From contig NC_083384.1 of assembly GCF_031755915.1 (NCBI RefSeq), forward strand, positions 25,375,001 to 25,439,000: a stretch of DNA of 64,000 nt, in the 5' to 3' direction. Position numbers and translations under genes: made by a program. Below, in pieces: positions 45,899-57,849 of the stretch. The notes beneath the pieces were generated by a model. It was not told the DNA's origin. It ran no database searches and saw only the letters and a list, made by a program, of their open reading frames with translations. The stretch comes from Ziziphus jujuba. Lineage: Eukaryota; Streptophyta; Magnoliopsida; Rosales; Rhamnaceae. Position 1 is the stretch's first letter. Every line of letters starts with the position of its first letter.

Positions 45899-46480
45899 TA
45901 ATAATGTTAGTACAACCTGCTCGAGTGCTACTATATAACCATACTTACCCGAGGATTACTATTCCTGCTCAAAGGCTACGATTTGTTCAAGAGTTATCAT
46001 ATAACCATACCTATCCAAGGGCTACCAGACTTACCCGATGGCTATCGGTCTTACCCATAAACTGTGATACTTACTTGAAAGCTACCGTACAATAATAATA
46101 ATGATGATGATGATGGCAAATCACAGTACTATTAGAAATCAAATCATGTATAGGTAAGATAATGTAAAGTAAAATAAATTTTTAAAATTCATACATTAAC
46201 TAAGAAATATGCATACTCGTATCGAAGGTATATATGATACCATATAACTGCTATGCGATCCACAATATCAGTTGTCGTCGGTGTCGTGCTACCAATATAG
46301 CCCGAGATGGCTGCCTATAATGGCCATCCGACTCCTTGGACTCATAGGCAACATAGTTACGAGGCTAAGCTATCATGGACCGAACCGAATTGTTGCCCCA
46401 TATGGTGTGAAACATACAAGTATAACGTAATATATATATATATACATATATATATGTATATATGAAAAAGAAACTTGATG

Positions 46481-47050
46481 CACAATACGATATACCAGTG
46501 GTGCCAGACAGTACTTAGCATTCCACGTACTACCTGATGGGAGGTTAAAGAAAGAATCTGCAAATGGTCACCTTGACGTTCCAACGGCACAGATGCTAAC
46601 AACAATCATCCTGGCCACGAAAAGGGACAGCTGATGCTTACTACGCATTATACTCTGCCGACCCTTAGATTCATAGCATCCCATAAGAAAATTTTATATA
46701 CTTGCGAGCTAACAGATACAGTACAAAACACCGGTATTATATGGTGCATCTAAAAATATAACAATCTGACACACCACACCATATACCAATGGTCTCAGGT
46801 GATAGCCAACATCCCAAGAACCACTCTAATGGAGAGGTTAAAGAAAGAACATGCAAATGGTCACCTTGGCATCCCAGCAGCTCTGATACTGACATCAATC
46901 ATCCTGACCATGAAGGGGGCTGCTCATGCTCACTATGCATTATATCCTGCCAACCCTCATGTCCATGGCATCCTATAGGATGACCATACAAAACTTGCAT
47001 GCTAATCAATAATACAGTACAGAACATCAATACTATATGGTGCATTTAAA
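46481..47050 (+). repeat. ~290-bp tandem duplication in LTR copy D
   Basis: Units at about 46481-46770 and 46772-47050 share 'gatataccagtgg', 'gaggttaaagaaagaa', 'gcaaatggtcacctt', 'ggtgcat.taaaa' and other blocks with moderate divergence. The ORF at 46357-46605 is only a translation of this repeat. Confidence 0.75.
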
Positions 47051-49978
47051 ATCAAATAACCATGAATAAATATAATAATATACAAATAAAGATTGTTCAC
47101 AGTTCAGTTTTAAAACAATAAATAAATATCTTTTATAAAACATGATAACTTATGTAAAGAAGTTATCATTAGCAATTTAATTTCCTTAATTTATATATAC
47201 ATATGTAGCCACATGAGAACAAGTAAATAAATTAAAATAAAGCAAATATAATTGCACATAATCAAGCACTTCTCCAAAATCACAAATATGCATATTTATA
47301 AATAAACATAATTCGACAATATATGCCATATTCAGATCAAATTTAATGATAAATATTTTGCAAACTCTCAAATATGATTTAAGAGATGATATACTGCCCA
47401 CATCTAAATAACACACATATATATAGAAATATAGAAATATAGTCCATAAAATAACTAAAACATTTTGAAAGTCATATATATAAGTAATGATAATACTCTT
47501 TAATTCCAAAACTAACCCAAATAAATAAATATAAGTATTCTCCATAACCAATTCACAATATATATAGAATAATGGAACAATTTATAGAAAGAAAAAAAAT
47601 TAATATCTAAGCCTCAAATCTATCAAGTAATTAATATTTTAACACCCCGATTCGGAAAAAAAATGCTCCAAGTTTGATTTTTTGATCTAGTTTGACCAAG
47701 ATTGTCCAAGATTGATCAAGTGGATCCTATAGTTAACTTTTATTGTAGGAGGAATTGTGTGTTGACCGATATACATTGAGAAATTACTTTTCGATGTGAG
47801 TTCGTAAGCTAGTAGTACTCCAAAATCGGAGCTGTGATTGCAAAGTTATAGTCAAAAGAGTTTTAAAGGCATTTTAGTCATTTGACAATTAGTTCCACAT
47901 CTTTAAGTATTATAATATTTTATTATTAAATTAGTATTTTTGGGTAAATTAAAGCCCATAACTGATCACATAATTTGTATTATATATTATACATTATTTT
48001 AGCAATATTTTATTATCTATTTTGTCTTTTCCTTATATATTTATTTAATCTTACCCCCCCCCCCCCAAAAAAACAATTTTGACTACCTTCCACCACCTTC
48101 TACCCATTAGGCCCGAAAGAAAGACAATAAAAAACAGTAGCCACCATTTTCACCATTTCACCGTCGACCATGGCACCCAAATTCTTTTTTAAAATAGCTT
48201 TCAAATTTTAGCCACCCATCATAAATTACTTATACCAAATTGAAACCCACGCTATCAGGAACCCATATCCACGTCTATCTTGCCATGAAATGGCCTAGGC
48301 TCGCTAGAAAGCCATGAAAACTGGTGAAGGTTGCATTTTTCGATCACTATTTTTTGATGAGCATGACCTCGAATGGGTGGTCCTTTCCTGCAAATTCAAA
48401 CCCCTAAGTTCATTTCCAAGCTTGGATTGGCTCAAAACTCGCACATTCAGGAGATATGACAAAACCCATTTCGACAGCAACGCCCCAGCGGGATTCCGAC
48501 CACCTTCGACAGTGGTTGGACTAGTTGAAGTTATATACCTGATATTCTCATTGTAAGCTTCTATTTAGTATCTAGGATGTGAGTTATATTTGAGTACTTA
48601 GGAAGTTTCCATTGATGGAGTTAGGATTTATATTTATGTTGAAATTTACTAGGAATTCGACAGATCTTTGGCCAATTGTCTTTGCAATTAGGTTCCTAAT
48701 GATCATTCAGAGCTAAAAGGGTGATTAATGTAAATTAATTGTTAAAATGCTGAAAAACACCAAATTTTGAGTTTAGGCCAATTGGGTGTACAATATTGGT
48801 AATATTTAAGTCATGGAATAAAATTGGGACTCCAAAAACTTAGTTGTGTTACATTTGTTTCTATGGAAGCCCAAATAATATTTTCATAATATTTTAGACA
48901 TCCAACACTGAGCTAGCATGTATGTTGTGCATATTTATTGTGCATGTTGATTTATTATGTTTGATTAGGATTACTTTATGAAATTTAAAGCTAGCATGTG
49001 TGTAGATTTGTATATATATATACATATATTATGAACACATGAATATATATGTATATATATATATATTTGTTAAAATGTTATGTATATTTTGTGTTAATTA
49101 AATATTTGAAAAATAAGTTTTATGTGTTGACTATTTAATAAATTTTTTATTTAAATTTATGATGAAAAATTCATGTGGAATTAAATATGTATGGCATTGA
49201 ATTTATACATTTGAAGTTAAGAAAACTGAAATTTTAAATTGTTGTTTGATTATTGTTAATTTTATTGTTGAGGTTATGATGAATAATAAATGAATTCGTA
49301 TGTGTTTAATCATATATGAAATTTTATATGGTTTAAATGAAGTTTTTGGCATAAATTGATTTTAAAGATTTGAGAAAATAACTATATTAAATTACCATGA
49401 TCAAAAATATATTTATGTATTTAATTATTTATTTAGTCATTCATGGAATTGATTTTATGGTGGTAGAAATTGAATATATGAATTGATGGATTTGTGATGA
49501 TGGTTTAAAAGAGAATATGAAATTTTATGAATTTGGTGAATGTGCACACCTCGATTGTATTTATCAAAATTTGATATTTATAATATTATAAAGTTTTATA
49601 GTTTTTAGACGCACCATACAGTATTAGTGTTTTTTACTGTGTTGAGCGCACAAGTTTGTATGACCATCCTGTAGACACCGTTTATTATGGCTATTATGTG
49701 GGTACCATGGACTTGAAGGCTGGCAAGGACATTTATGCAATGAGCACTTAGGCGCCCCCCTCCTTGGTCGCAGATTGCTATCATAGATTAGCGTGCAAAT
49801 TATATACAAGATCGTCCCTATAAGGGTAGGCAGGTATAATATAGAGCAAGCACCAATAGTCTCCTCTCTGGCTGTATGATAGCAATTATTATGGATGAGT
49901 GAGTATATATATATGTATGGCCATCTTATAAGGGTTATGGGTCCGAAGTATGGCAAGTATAGTGCATAGTGAGTATAA

Positions 49979-50420
49979 TATCACGGGCCTAACTTTTCCA
50001 ACGCTCCCGTGTGGCACTTAGCACCACCTTTGCTAAGTAAGCCTTGCCCACAAACCAACATAATGCGGAAGCTAAGAATAGTAGAGTAAGAAGTAGGAGA
50101 GTTTGAGAGAATATGGAGAATACTTATATTGCTTGAATTCTTAGATATGTTACAAATGAGAGTCCAACCCTTTATATAGAGGGCTTAGCATGTATCACAA
50201 GAATACAAAGTTCTAGATATGTACATATGTCACCTATCCAGTTAAGGTTCTAGATTATTCTAGGATTATGTACAAGATATTTACATGGAGTATTCCAGAG
50301 AGATTCCTTCCTACCATGGTCTAGGTTTCTCTTGAGTTCTCTGGAATATTCTGGGCTCCTCTTCTGTTGTGTTAAATTCTCAAATATCTTCAGGAAGAGT
50401 GTAGAACCTTTTAGCTTAGT
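49979..50420 (-). repeat. Left chromovirus LTR (minus), 5' part missing
   Basis: Starting 'tatcacgggcctaacttttc' it follows 60921-61365 closely, then stops at 'agcttag', where the plus-strand LTR begins. About 40 bp of U3 are missing. Confidence 0.85.
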
Positions 50421-50866
50421 ATTACGTTCCATGCAACAAGGGTGAAATCCTTGAGGTTTAGCCGGAAGGTTCTCCACTCTCCATGAAGATTCAAAAGAAA
50501 CCCGAAAGATTTTAGAAGATTTAAGAGAAACCTAGACTAATGTAGATAGGAATCTCATAGAATAATCCTTGTAAATATCTAATAGAATACTCTAAAACCT
50601 CATTTAGATATATGCCATGTGTACATATCTAAAACATTGTATTCTTATTATACGTATCAAGCCCTCTATATAAAGAGTTGAACTCTCATTTGTGATATAT
50701 CTAAGAAGTCAAGCGATACAAGTATTCTCCATATTCTCTCAAACTCTCATACTTCCTATTCTACTATTCTTAGCTTCTGCATTGTGCTGACTTATGGGCA
50801 AGACTTACTTAGCAAAGGAGGTGCTAAGTGCGGCATGGGAGCGTTGGAAAAGTTAGGCCCGTGACA
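50420..50866 (+). repeat. 5' LTR of inner plus-strand chromovirus
   Basis: It reads 'tattacgttccatgcaaca' (decayed TGTCACATTCC) to GGCCCGTGACA. It has a TATATAAAG box at 50675-50683, so transcription would start shortly after. It matches 55456-55796. Confidence 0.85.
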
Positions 50867-50882
50867 GTTGGTATCAAAGCCA
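50867..50882 (+). promoter_or_regulatory. Primer-binding site of inner chromovirus
   Basis: GTTGGTATCAAAGCC directly follows the LTR terminus GTGACA. It corresponds to tRNA-Met priming (canonical TGGTATCAGAGC) with one change. The same site on the minus strand lies at 60906-60919 for the outer copy. Confidence 0.8.
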
Positions 50883-51054
50883 ATTGCTACCCAAGCATAC
50901 CATTGGCATAACGTGGAAGTAGGTAAGATAGCTGGTTCAGATGTTACCATCAATGTGACGGAGCTACCAAAGTGCGAGGTCGTGAAAAGCAACGCAATCC
51001 CAATGCTGGGAGGCAGAGGCACAAGTCTAAGTTTAAGGACGTGATGACTAGCGT

Positions 51055-52156
51055 GGAGTTACACATGGAGGAGCATGCGGCTCGAGTGCATGAACGGTTT
51101 TGGGGTGATGGAGAATAGCCTAGATAGGCTAGAGTCGGAGGACGTTACCATCAATCAAGCCGTGAAAAGGTTACTCAATCGGCTAGACGATGCCTTAATG
51201 AGGGAGCTTCGCTCAACACGCGACCAATGCAAGGGGGAGATAGCATACCTTCATGCGATGTTGGAGAGAGAATTGGATGCTATCCGCGCACAAATGGAGG
51301 AAGTACGGGCTGATTGGGCCCTTTGCAAAAGGGCGGTGGCGTCGAGGACAACCATCATACGCGAGAGGCCATGAATCAATGTGCCAAAGCCCAATCCTAC
51401 TTTGGGGCCTGGAATGCAAGGGAGCTCAAGAATTGTGGACGATGCTTCAAAGATTGGGGCCTAGAGCGAAGTACGTGCACTTTCCACACCTTTGATGACC
51501 TTGGAAAGGATCTAAAAAGGCAATTTTATCCAGAAAATGTCAAAGATAAGACAAGGAATCACCTGTGACAACTCAAGCAAATGGGCCATGTCCAAGAATA
51601 CATCAAGGAGTTCACTAATTTGGTGTAAGAGATCCCAGACCTATCGGATACAGACTTCCTTTTCTACTTCATGGATGGGCTACAACCTTGGGTAAAGACG
51701 GATTAAAGAGGCATGGAGTACAAGATCTAGATGGTGCCATTGCAAATGCCAAGAGCTTTATTGACTACTCAATTCAAAAGTACTCTTTGAAGCCAATGGA
51801 GAAGAAGACCAACTATGGAAAAGGTGGGGGAGAATCAAGCAAGCCTAAACAAAGCAGAAAAGAGGAAGGTGCATATAAACCTCAAACCTCAAAATGGAGG
51901 TCGCCTAAAGAAGGTAAGGATGCTTCCAAACCTAATAACTCTCGTTTCTTGTGCCATGGTCCACATTGGGTTAGAGATTGCCCAAGAAGAAAGGCATTGA
52001 ATGCCATGACCACTCAATATGAGAAGAGGAAAGAGGAAAAAGCTAATATGAGCTCCTTGCAAGTGTTGAATGCTATTAAGGCCGCTCCTAAGGACTTAAA
52101 GAAAGGTGGCCTAATGTTTATAGAAGCAAAGACCAATGGAATGCTCACAAAAGTGT
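51055..52156 (+). pseudogene. Chromovirus gag, inner copy, broken
   Basis: Pieces in shifting frames include 'RLESEDVTINQAVKRLLNRL', 'DAIRAQMEEVRADWA', 'CTFHTFDDLGKDLKRQFYPE' and 'LDGAIANAKSFIDYSIQK'. The zinc-knuckle region 'RFLCHGPHWVRDCPRRKALN' has an Arg in place of the first Cys. Compared with the outer copy, about 60 codons of the capsid core (the W-rich segment with MLWWRRR) are deleted between 51370 and 51470. A TAG separates it from the protease. Confidence 0.8.
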
Positions 52157-52548
52157 AGGTGGATACGGGTGCTACACACAACTTCCTATCGATAGAAGAG
52201 GCACAACGACTTAGGGTGAAGGCCGTGAAAGAGGGTGGATCGATGAAGATGGTAAACTCGATTGCAAAGCTTATCCATGGGGTTGCAAAAGGTGTACAAG
52301 CCACCATTAAAGAATGGATGGGCCAACTAAACCTATCGATGGTGCTCATGGATGACTTCAAGATTGCTCTAGGCATTGAGTTCCTAAACCAAGAGAAAGT
52401 CTTTCCACTCTCATTTGCAAATTCTATGTGCATTATAGATGGAGAATTGACTTGCATGATGCCTATGGAAAGGACTAGTAAGATGGAGGCCAAGCTTTGT
52501 CAGCCATGCAATTTAAAAAGGGCATTAAGAAGGAGCAAAGCTATCTAG
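52150..52548 (+). pseudogene. Chromovirus protease, inner copy
   Basis: The frame after the TAG reads 'VDTGATHNFLSIEEAQRL', an intact retropepsin DTGA active site. 'AIKEWMGQLNLSMVLMDDFK'-like sequence and 'IALGIEFLNQEKVFP' follow, typical of the chromovirus protease flap and tail. Confidence 0.85.
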
Positions 52549-52559
52549 TTGTTGTTCAA

Positions 52560-53460
52560 GAGCTCGATGGACATAAGGACGTCCTAATTTCTTCCAAGGT
52601 GCAAGAAGTGCTAAAGGAGTTTAAGGACGTGATGCCTAAGGAGCTGCCCAAGAAACTACCACTTAGGAGGGAGGTGGATCACAAAATCGAGTTAGAACCG
52701 GGGTCCAAGCCACCCACCATGAGCCCTAATCGCATGGTACCACAAGAATTGGAAGAGACTAGAAGACAGCTCAAGGACCTTGTTGATGCGGTTACATAAG
52801 GCCTTCGAAAGCTGCATATGGTGCACCGGTGTTGTTCCAAAAGAAGAAAGATGAGTCCCTACGGATGTGTATCCACTATCGAGCCCTAAACAATATCACC
52901 ATTAAGAACAAGTACCCCATCCCTCTCATTGCTGATCTCTTCGATCAACTTAGCAAGGCAATGTACTTCACCAAGCTTGACCTTCGCTGCGGGTACTATC
53001 AAGTGCACATAGCCGAAAGTGATGAGGTCAAGACCACATGCATCACGAGGTACAAATCCTATGAATTTCTAGTGATGCTTTTTGGTTTGACAAATGCACC
53101 TACAATGTTTTGCACTTTGATGAACAAGCTATTCCACCCATATCTTGATCGCTTTGTAGTAGTATACTTGGATGATATTGTCATATATAGCGACACTATA
53201 GAAGAACACTTATAACACCTTAGACAAGTCTTCCAAGTGCTACAAGACAACAAGTTATACATCAAGCTAGAGAAGTACTCATTTGTACAAGAAGAAGTCA
53301 TGTTCTTGGGGCATAAGATCAAGTATAGGAAGCTTATGATGGATGAGGCGAAGGTGCAAGCTATACGAGGATGGAAACCACCAACCAAGGTGCATGAGCT
53401 AAGATCCTTCCTAGGCCTTGTCAACTATTTTCGACGTTTATCAAGGGCTACTCGGCGAGG
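52560..53460 (+). pseudogene. Chromovirus reverse transcriptase, inner copy
   Basis: The lead-in 'FKDVMPKELPKKLPLRREVD' is followed by '[15 protein letters not shown]'. The main run (52829-53215) has '[20 protein letters not shown]', '[14 protein letters not shown]', '[13 protein letters not shown]', '[20 protein letters not shown]' and the catalytic '[12 protein letters not shown]'. The thumb '[16 protein letters not shown]' and '[14 protein letters not shown]' come after a stop at about 53214. YLDD replaces the commoner YVDD. Confidence 0.9.
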
Positions 53461-53469
53461 GTTACTCCA

Positions 53470-53857
53470 TTGACCAACATGCTAAAGAACAACCAAGCTT
53501 GGAGTTGGATGGAGAGGTGACAACAAGCCTTTGAAGATCTAAAGAAAGCAATCACGGAGGAACAGCTGTTGTGCTTGCCCAACCACTCTAGACCATTCGA
53601 GATGCACACGGATGCATCAGATTTTGCCATAGGCGGCGTGCTAATGCAAAATGGGCATCCAATTGCATTCGAAAGTAGAAAGCTCAATGACACGGAGTGG
53701 CGCTATACGGTGCAAGAGAAGGAGATGAGGGCAGTCGTCCATTGCTTTCGCACGTGGAGGCATTACCTTCTAGAGAGCTTCTTTACCATCATGATAGATA
53801 ATATCGCCATTAGTTACTTCCAAACCCAAAAGAAGCTCACCCCCAAGCAAGATTGAT
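53470..53857 (+). pseudogene. Chromovirus RNase H, inner copy
   Basis: It contains 'FEDLKKAITEEQLLCLPNHS', 'FEMHTDASDFAIGGVLMQNG', 'PIAFESRKLNDTEWRYTVQE' and 'WRHYLLESFFTIMIDNIAIS' (normally TDH..L). It stops after 'KKLTPKQD', where the family reads ..QARWQ. Confidence 0.85.
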
Positions 53858-53869
53858 GACAAGACTTCT

Positions 53870-55320
53870 TAGCAGAGTTTCATTACAAGATGGAGTACAA
53901 GCCGAGGAAAAGGAACGTGGTGGCAGATGCACTTAGTAGGAAGGCCGAACTTGCATCGATAAGCCGACCCAAGTGCACCTTGCTGCATCGCATCAAGGAA
54001 TGACTCCCACAAGACCCCATAGCAAAGAGCATCATGGTCCTAGTCAACGACGAAATAGCTAGGCGATTTTGGGTAAGAGATGGTTTGCTGTATAATACGG
54101 GGGACCACATATATGTGCCAAAGAAGGATAACCTAAGGAAGAAATTGATCAAGGAGTGCCACGACACCAAATGGGCTAGTTATCCGGGCATTCAATATAC
54201 CCTAACCTTAATGGAGCTACATATTATTGGCCCCATATGAAGGATGATGTGGAGGTCTACGTGAAGATATGTCCTATGCGCCAACAAGATAAGATAGAGC
54301 AAAAGGAACAAGGAGAATTGCTAAATCCGTTGCCCATTCCGAATAAACCATAGGAGAGCGTCTCGATAGATTTCATCACATGCTTACCTAAGTCGGAAAG
54401 CTATGGTAGTATTATCATTGTAGTGGATCGATTTAGCAAGTATGCTACCTTTATCATTGCACCTACAGATTGCACAGCGAAGAAAACAACTCGATTATTT
54501 CTAAAGCATGTGGTGAAGCTGTGGAGAGTGCCTAGCGACATAGTGAGTGATCGAAACCGTCGATTCAACGGAAGGTTTTAGACAGAGCTCTTCAAACTTT
54601 TTGGTTCGGATTTGAACTTCTCCACAAGCTTCCACCTACAAAGTGATGGGCAAACGGAGCGCACTAATGCTTTATTGGAGCTCTACTTGAGGTATTATGT
54701 GAGTGCTAACCAAAAAGATTGGGCTAAATTGCTTGATGTGACTCAATTCTCCTACAACTTACAAAAAAGTGAATCGACTAGTAGGAATCCATTTGAGATC
54801 ATGATGGGGAGACAACCTGTGACTCCTAATGCCTTAGCCTCGAGCTATGGATACAAAAGCCCTGTTACGAACAAGTTTGCCAAGTCTTGGGAGGAACAAG
54901 CCAATTTGGCTAGAACATACTTGGATAAAGCATACAAGAAGATGAAGAAGTGGACAGACACAAAGAGAAGGCATGTGAAATTCGAAGAAGGAGATTTAGT
55001 CATAGTAAAAATATTACCCCAGCAATTCAAGGTGGTACAAAAGATATATAAAGGGTTGGTACGATACTATGATATATCATTTCCTATTGTGAGGAAGGTG
55101 GGTAAGGTTTTCTATCAACTACAAATTTCTTCTAAGTTGAAGATTCATTCTATTTTCCATGTGTCTCTTGAAACTATATCATCAAAACATGGAAGACCCC
55201 GTAGAGGTGAATCAAAAAGGGCACCTACGGTGGTTATGACTTCATTTGACAAAGATGTACAGGCTATACTTGCGAATCGGGTCATACGACGCAGGAAGTG
55301 CCTAACTATATCGAGTAGCT
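53870..55320 (+). pseudogene. Chromovirus integrase, inner copy
   Basis: The N-terminal part is 'FWVRDGLLYNTGDHIYVPK' with 'LIKECHDTKWASYPGI', of which the HHCC finger is only partly kept. Across frames the core reads 'SIDFITCLPKSESYGSIIIV' (first Asp), 'PSDIVSDRNRRFNGRF' (second Asp), then a TAG and 'STSFHLQSDGQTERTNALLE' (Glu). The C-terminal barrel-like region is 'VKFEEGDLVIVKILPQQFK' through 'FHVS'. The run 54612-55325 is open. Confidence 0.88.
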
Positions 55321-55444
55321 TGTGAAATGGAAGAGCCTACCGGATAGTGAAGCTAGTTGGGAGCATGAAGAGGATTTATGGCAATTCAAAGACCATATTC
55401 AGAGGTTTAAGGAAGAAGATGCGACGAGAACGTCGCGAGATTAG
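55258..55444 (+). pseudogene. Chromodomain at integrase C-terminus, inner copy
   Basis: After a frame change the sequence reads 'ILANRVIRRRK' then 'EYLVKWKSLPDSEASWEHEE' and 'LWQFKDHIQRF'. This is a chromodomain fold signature (YLVKWKG.P..E.SWE) at the pol terminus, which places the element among the chromoviruses. These tails steer integration to particular chromatin. Confidence 0.85.
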
Positions 55445-55455
55445 GTGGGGAATGG
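55443..55455 (+). other. Polypurine tract, inner chromovirus
   Basis: AGGTGGGGAATGG lies immediately before the 3' LTR start TGTCACATTCC. Confidence 0.75.
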
Positions 55456-55796
55456 TGTCACATTCCATGCAAAATGGGTGAAATCCTTGAGGTTTAGCCG
55501 GAAGGTTCTACACTCTCTATGAAGATTCAAGAGAAATCCGAAAGATTCTACAAGATTCAAAAGAAACCTAAACCAATATATATAAGAATCTCTTAGAATA
55601 ATCCTTGTAAATATCTAGTAGAATACTCTATAGCCTCATTTAGATATATAGCATGTCTACATATCTAGAATATTGTATTCCTGTAATACGTGCCAAGCCC
55701 TCTATATAAAAGGTTGGACTCTCATTTGTAACATATCTAAGAATTCAAGCAATACAAATATTCTTCACATTCTCTCAAACTCTCTCAAGCTCTCCT
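55456..55796 (+). repeat. 3' LTR of inner chromovirus, truncated
   Basis: It parallels the 5' LTR from TGTCACATTCCATGC to 'ctctcaaactctc' and then departs. The terminal part that ends GCCCGTGACA is missing. The next about 54 bp (55797-55850, 'gttcaccgaatgtgagcttt') match nothing else in the window. Confidence 0.8.
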
Positions 55797-55850
55797 TCTT
55801 CTTTGTTCACCGAATGTGAGCTTTGAGTTGTCGTTGTGTATCTTCGTGCT

Positions 55851-56238
55851 CACAAGCCAACACAATGCGGAAACTAAAAATAGTAGAGTAAGAAGTAGGA
55901 GAGCTTGAGAGAGTTTGAGAGAATGTGGAAAATACTTGTATTGCTTGAATTCTTGGATATCTTACAAATGAGAATCCAACCCTTTATATAGAGGACTTAA
56001 CACATATCACAAAAATATAACGTTCTAGATATGTACACATGGTATACATCTAAATGAGGTTTTAAAGTATTCTACTAGATATTTATAAGGATTATTCTAG
56101 AAAGATTTTTAACTACATTAATCTATGTTTCTCTTGAATCTTCTAGAATTTTCCGGGTTTCTCTTAAATCTTCATAGAGAGTGTAGAACCTTCCGGCTAA
56201 ACCTCAAAGATTTCACCCCTTTTGCACAGAACATTACA
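55851..56238 (-). repeat. Middle chromovirus LTR (minus), 3' LTR adjoining the minus-strand body
   Basis: Minus-strand TGTAATGTTCTGTGC (at 56238) runs down to 'ccgcattgtgttggcttgt'. About 65-70 bp of its 3' end are missing. It faces the plus-strand LTR at 55456-55796, so the two form an inverted repeat of about 340-390 bp around a 54-bp centre. Confidence 0.85.
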
Positions 56239-56251
56239 CTCTCCCCCACCT
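56239..56251 (-). other. Polypurine tract, outer chromovirus
   Basis: On the minus strand AGGTGGGGGAGAG directly precedes the LTR start TGTAATG. Confidence 0.75.
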
Positions 56252-56254
56252 AAT

Positions 56255-56430
56255 CTCGCGATGCCCTCGTCGTATTTTCTTCCTTGAACCTCTGAATGTG
56301 ATATTTGAATTGCCATAAAGCCTCTTCATGCTCCTAATTAGCTTCAGTATTCGGTAGGTCCTTCCATTTCACAAGGTACTTGGTATAGTTAGACACTCCT
56401 CTACGTTGTATGATCCAATCCACAAGTATA
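56255..56430 (-). pseudogene. Chromodomain, outer copy, with nonsense codon
   Basis: The minus strand reads 'NYTKYLVKWKDLPNTEAN', a stop where Trp of SWE is expected, then 'EHEEALWQFKYHIQRFKEE'. It is the same domain as 55258-55444 on the plus strand. Confidence 0.8.
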
Positions 56431-56503
56431 GCATCTACGTCCTCATCAAATGAAGTCACAACCGCCGTAGGTGCCCTTTTCAATTCACCTCTACCAGGCT
56501 CTT

Positions 56504-57600
56504 TCATGTCCTTATCAAAAGACTTCCATGGAAAATAAGATGAATCTTCAACTTAAGAGGAAGTTGTAGTTGACAGAAAACCTTACCCACCTTACTCACA
56601 ATAGGAAATGGCCCTTCATAGCGTCGTACAAAACCCTTATATACCTTTCGTAGCACTTTGAATTGCTGGGGTAGTAGTTTTATCATGACCAAATCTCCTT
56701 CTTCGAATTCCACATGCCTTCTCTTGATATCTGCCCACTTTTTCATCTTCTTGGATGCTTTGTCCAAGTATGCTCTAACCAAATCGGCTTGTTCCTCTCA
56801 AGACTTGGCAAACTTATAGGCAGTAAGGCTCTTGCATCCATAGCTCGAGGCTAAGGCATTAGGAGTCATAGGTTGTCTCCCTGTCACGATCTCAAATGAA
56901 CTCCTATTAGTTGATTCACTTCTTTGTAAGTTGTAGGATAATTAAGCCACATCAAGCAACTTAGCCTAATCTTTTTGGTTAGCACTCACATAGTGCCTCA
57001 AGTATAGCTCTAATAAAGCATTAGTGCGCTTTATTTGCCCATCACTTTGCGGGTGGAAGCTTGTAGAGAAGTTCAAATACGAACCAAGGAGTTTGAAAAG
57101 CTCCATCCAAAATCTTCCGGTGAATCGAGGGTCTCGATCACTCACTATGTCGCTAGGCAGTCCCCATAGCTTCACCATATGCTTTAGAAATAGTTGAGCT
57201 ATCTCCTCCGCTGTGCAATCTGTAGGTGCAGGGATAAAGGTGACATACTTGCTAAATCGATTCACCACAATGATAATACTACCATAGCCCTCCGACTTAG
57301 GTAAGCACGTGATGAAATCTATCGAGACGCTCTCCCATGGTCCATTCGAAATTGGCAACGGATCTAGCAACCCTCCTTGTTGCTTTTACTCTATCTTGTC
57401 TTGTTGGTATACAAGACATATCTTCACGTAGACCTGCACATCATCCCTCATATTGGACCAATAATATGTAGCTTCTATTAAGGCTAGGCTACGTCGAACG
57501 CATAGGTGGCCAGCCCACTTGGTGTCGTAGAACTCCTTGCTCAATTCCTTCCTTAAGTTATCCTTCTTTGCAACTTATATGTGATCCCTCATAGTATACA
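56504..57600 (-). pseudogene. Chromovirus integrase, outer copy, fragmented
   Basis: The run 57370-56966 carries the catalytic core: 'SIDFITCLPKSEGYGSIIIV' with the first Asp, 'PSDIVSDRDPRFTGRFW' with the second, and 'STSFHPQSDGQIKRTNALLE', in which the position normally Glu in GQTERTN is altered (GQIKRTN). The catalytic triad therefore looks broken. The run 56782-56504 holds the C-terminal 'VEFEEGDLVMIKLLPQQFK'. Stops lie between the runs. Confidence 0.88.
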
Positions 57601-57849
57601 GCAAGCCATCTCTTACCCAAAATTGCCTACTCTTTTCCTCGTTGACTAGGACCATGATGTTCTTTGCCATGGAATTTTGTGGGAGTCATTCCTTGATGCG
57701 ATCCAACAAGGTGCACTCGGACCGACTTATCGATGCAAATTCGACCTTCCTATTAAGTGCGTGCGCCACCACATTCCCCTTCCCCGGCTTGTACTTCATC
57801 TTGTAATGAAACTCTACTAAGAAGTTTTAACATCGAGCTTGCTTGGAGA

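Larger units (their letters stand above)
44068..46060 (+). repeat. ~260-bp tandem duplication in LTR copy D, second unit split by Pack-MULE
   Basis: Unit 1 (44068-44325) runs from 'ttatagct.tatattgct' through 'taccaaatgcaataatatag' to 'gctcgagtgctac.atataa' and 'caagggctatca'. Unit 2 starts at about 44326, is interrupted at 44451, and resumes at 45899 to about 46045 with the same order. The duplication therefore predates the Pack-MULE insertion. Confidence 0.8.
43763..47637 (-). mobile_element. Solo LTR copy D (minus strand), 5'-truncated, split by a Pack-MULE
   Basis: Its 3' end corresponds, inverted, to the end of the plus-strand copy at 62.0-62.2 kb (shared 'ccatcctatgg', 'gatagtatctccc'). 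The segment 46130-46380 is the inverted homologue of 61690-61920, including 'gtaactatgttgccta' and 'gatac.agt.tgc.tattt'. The LTR start (TGTAACACC) expected near the high-coordinate end is absent. Copy C begins there on the other strand, giving a head-to-head junction at 47637/47638. Internal tandem duplications lengthen it. Confidence 0.7.

Noticed and set aside
46357..47551. ORFs of 82 and 121 codons
   Set aside because: They lie within tandem-duplicated and AT-rich LTR sequence and are not conserved between the duplicates.
51213..53693. Minus-strand ORFs opposite the inner chromovirus
   Set aside because: Antisense shadows of gag, protease and RT, with no domain of their own.
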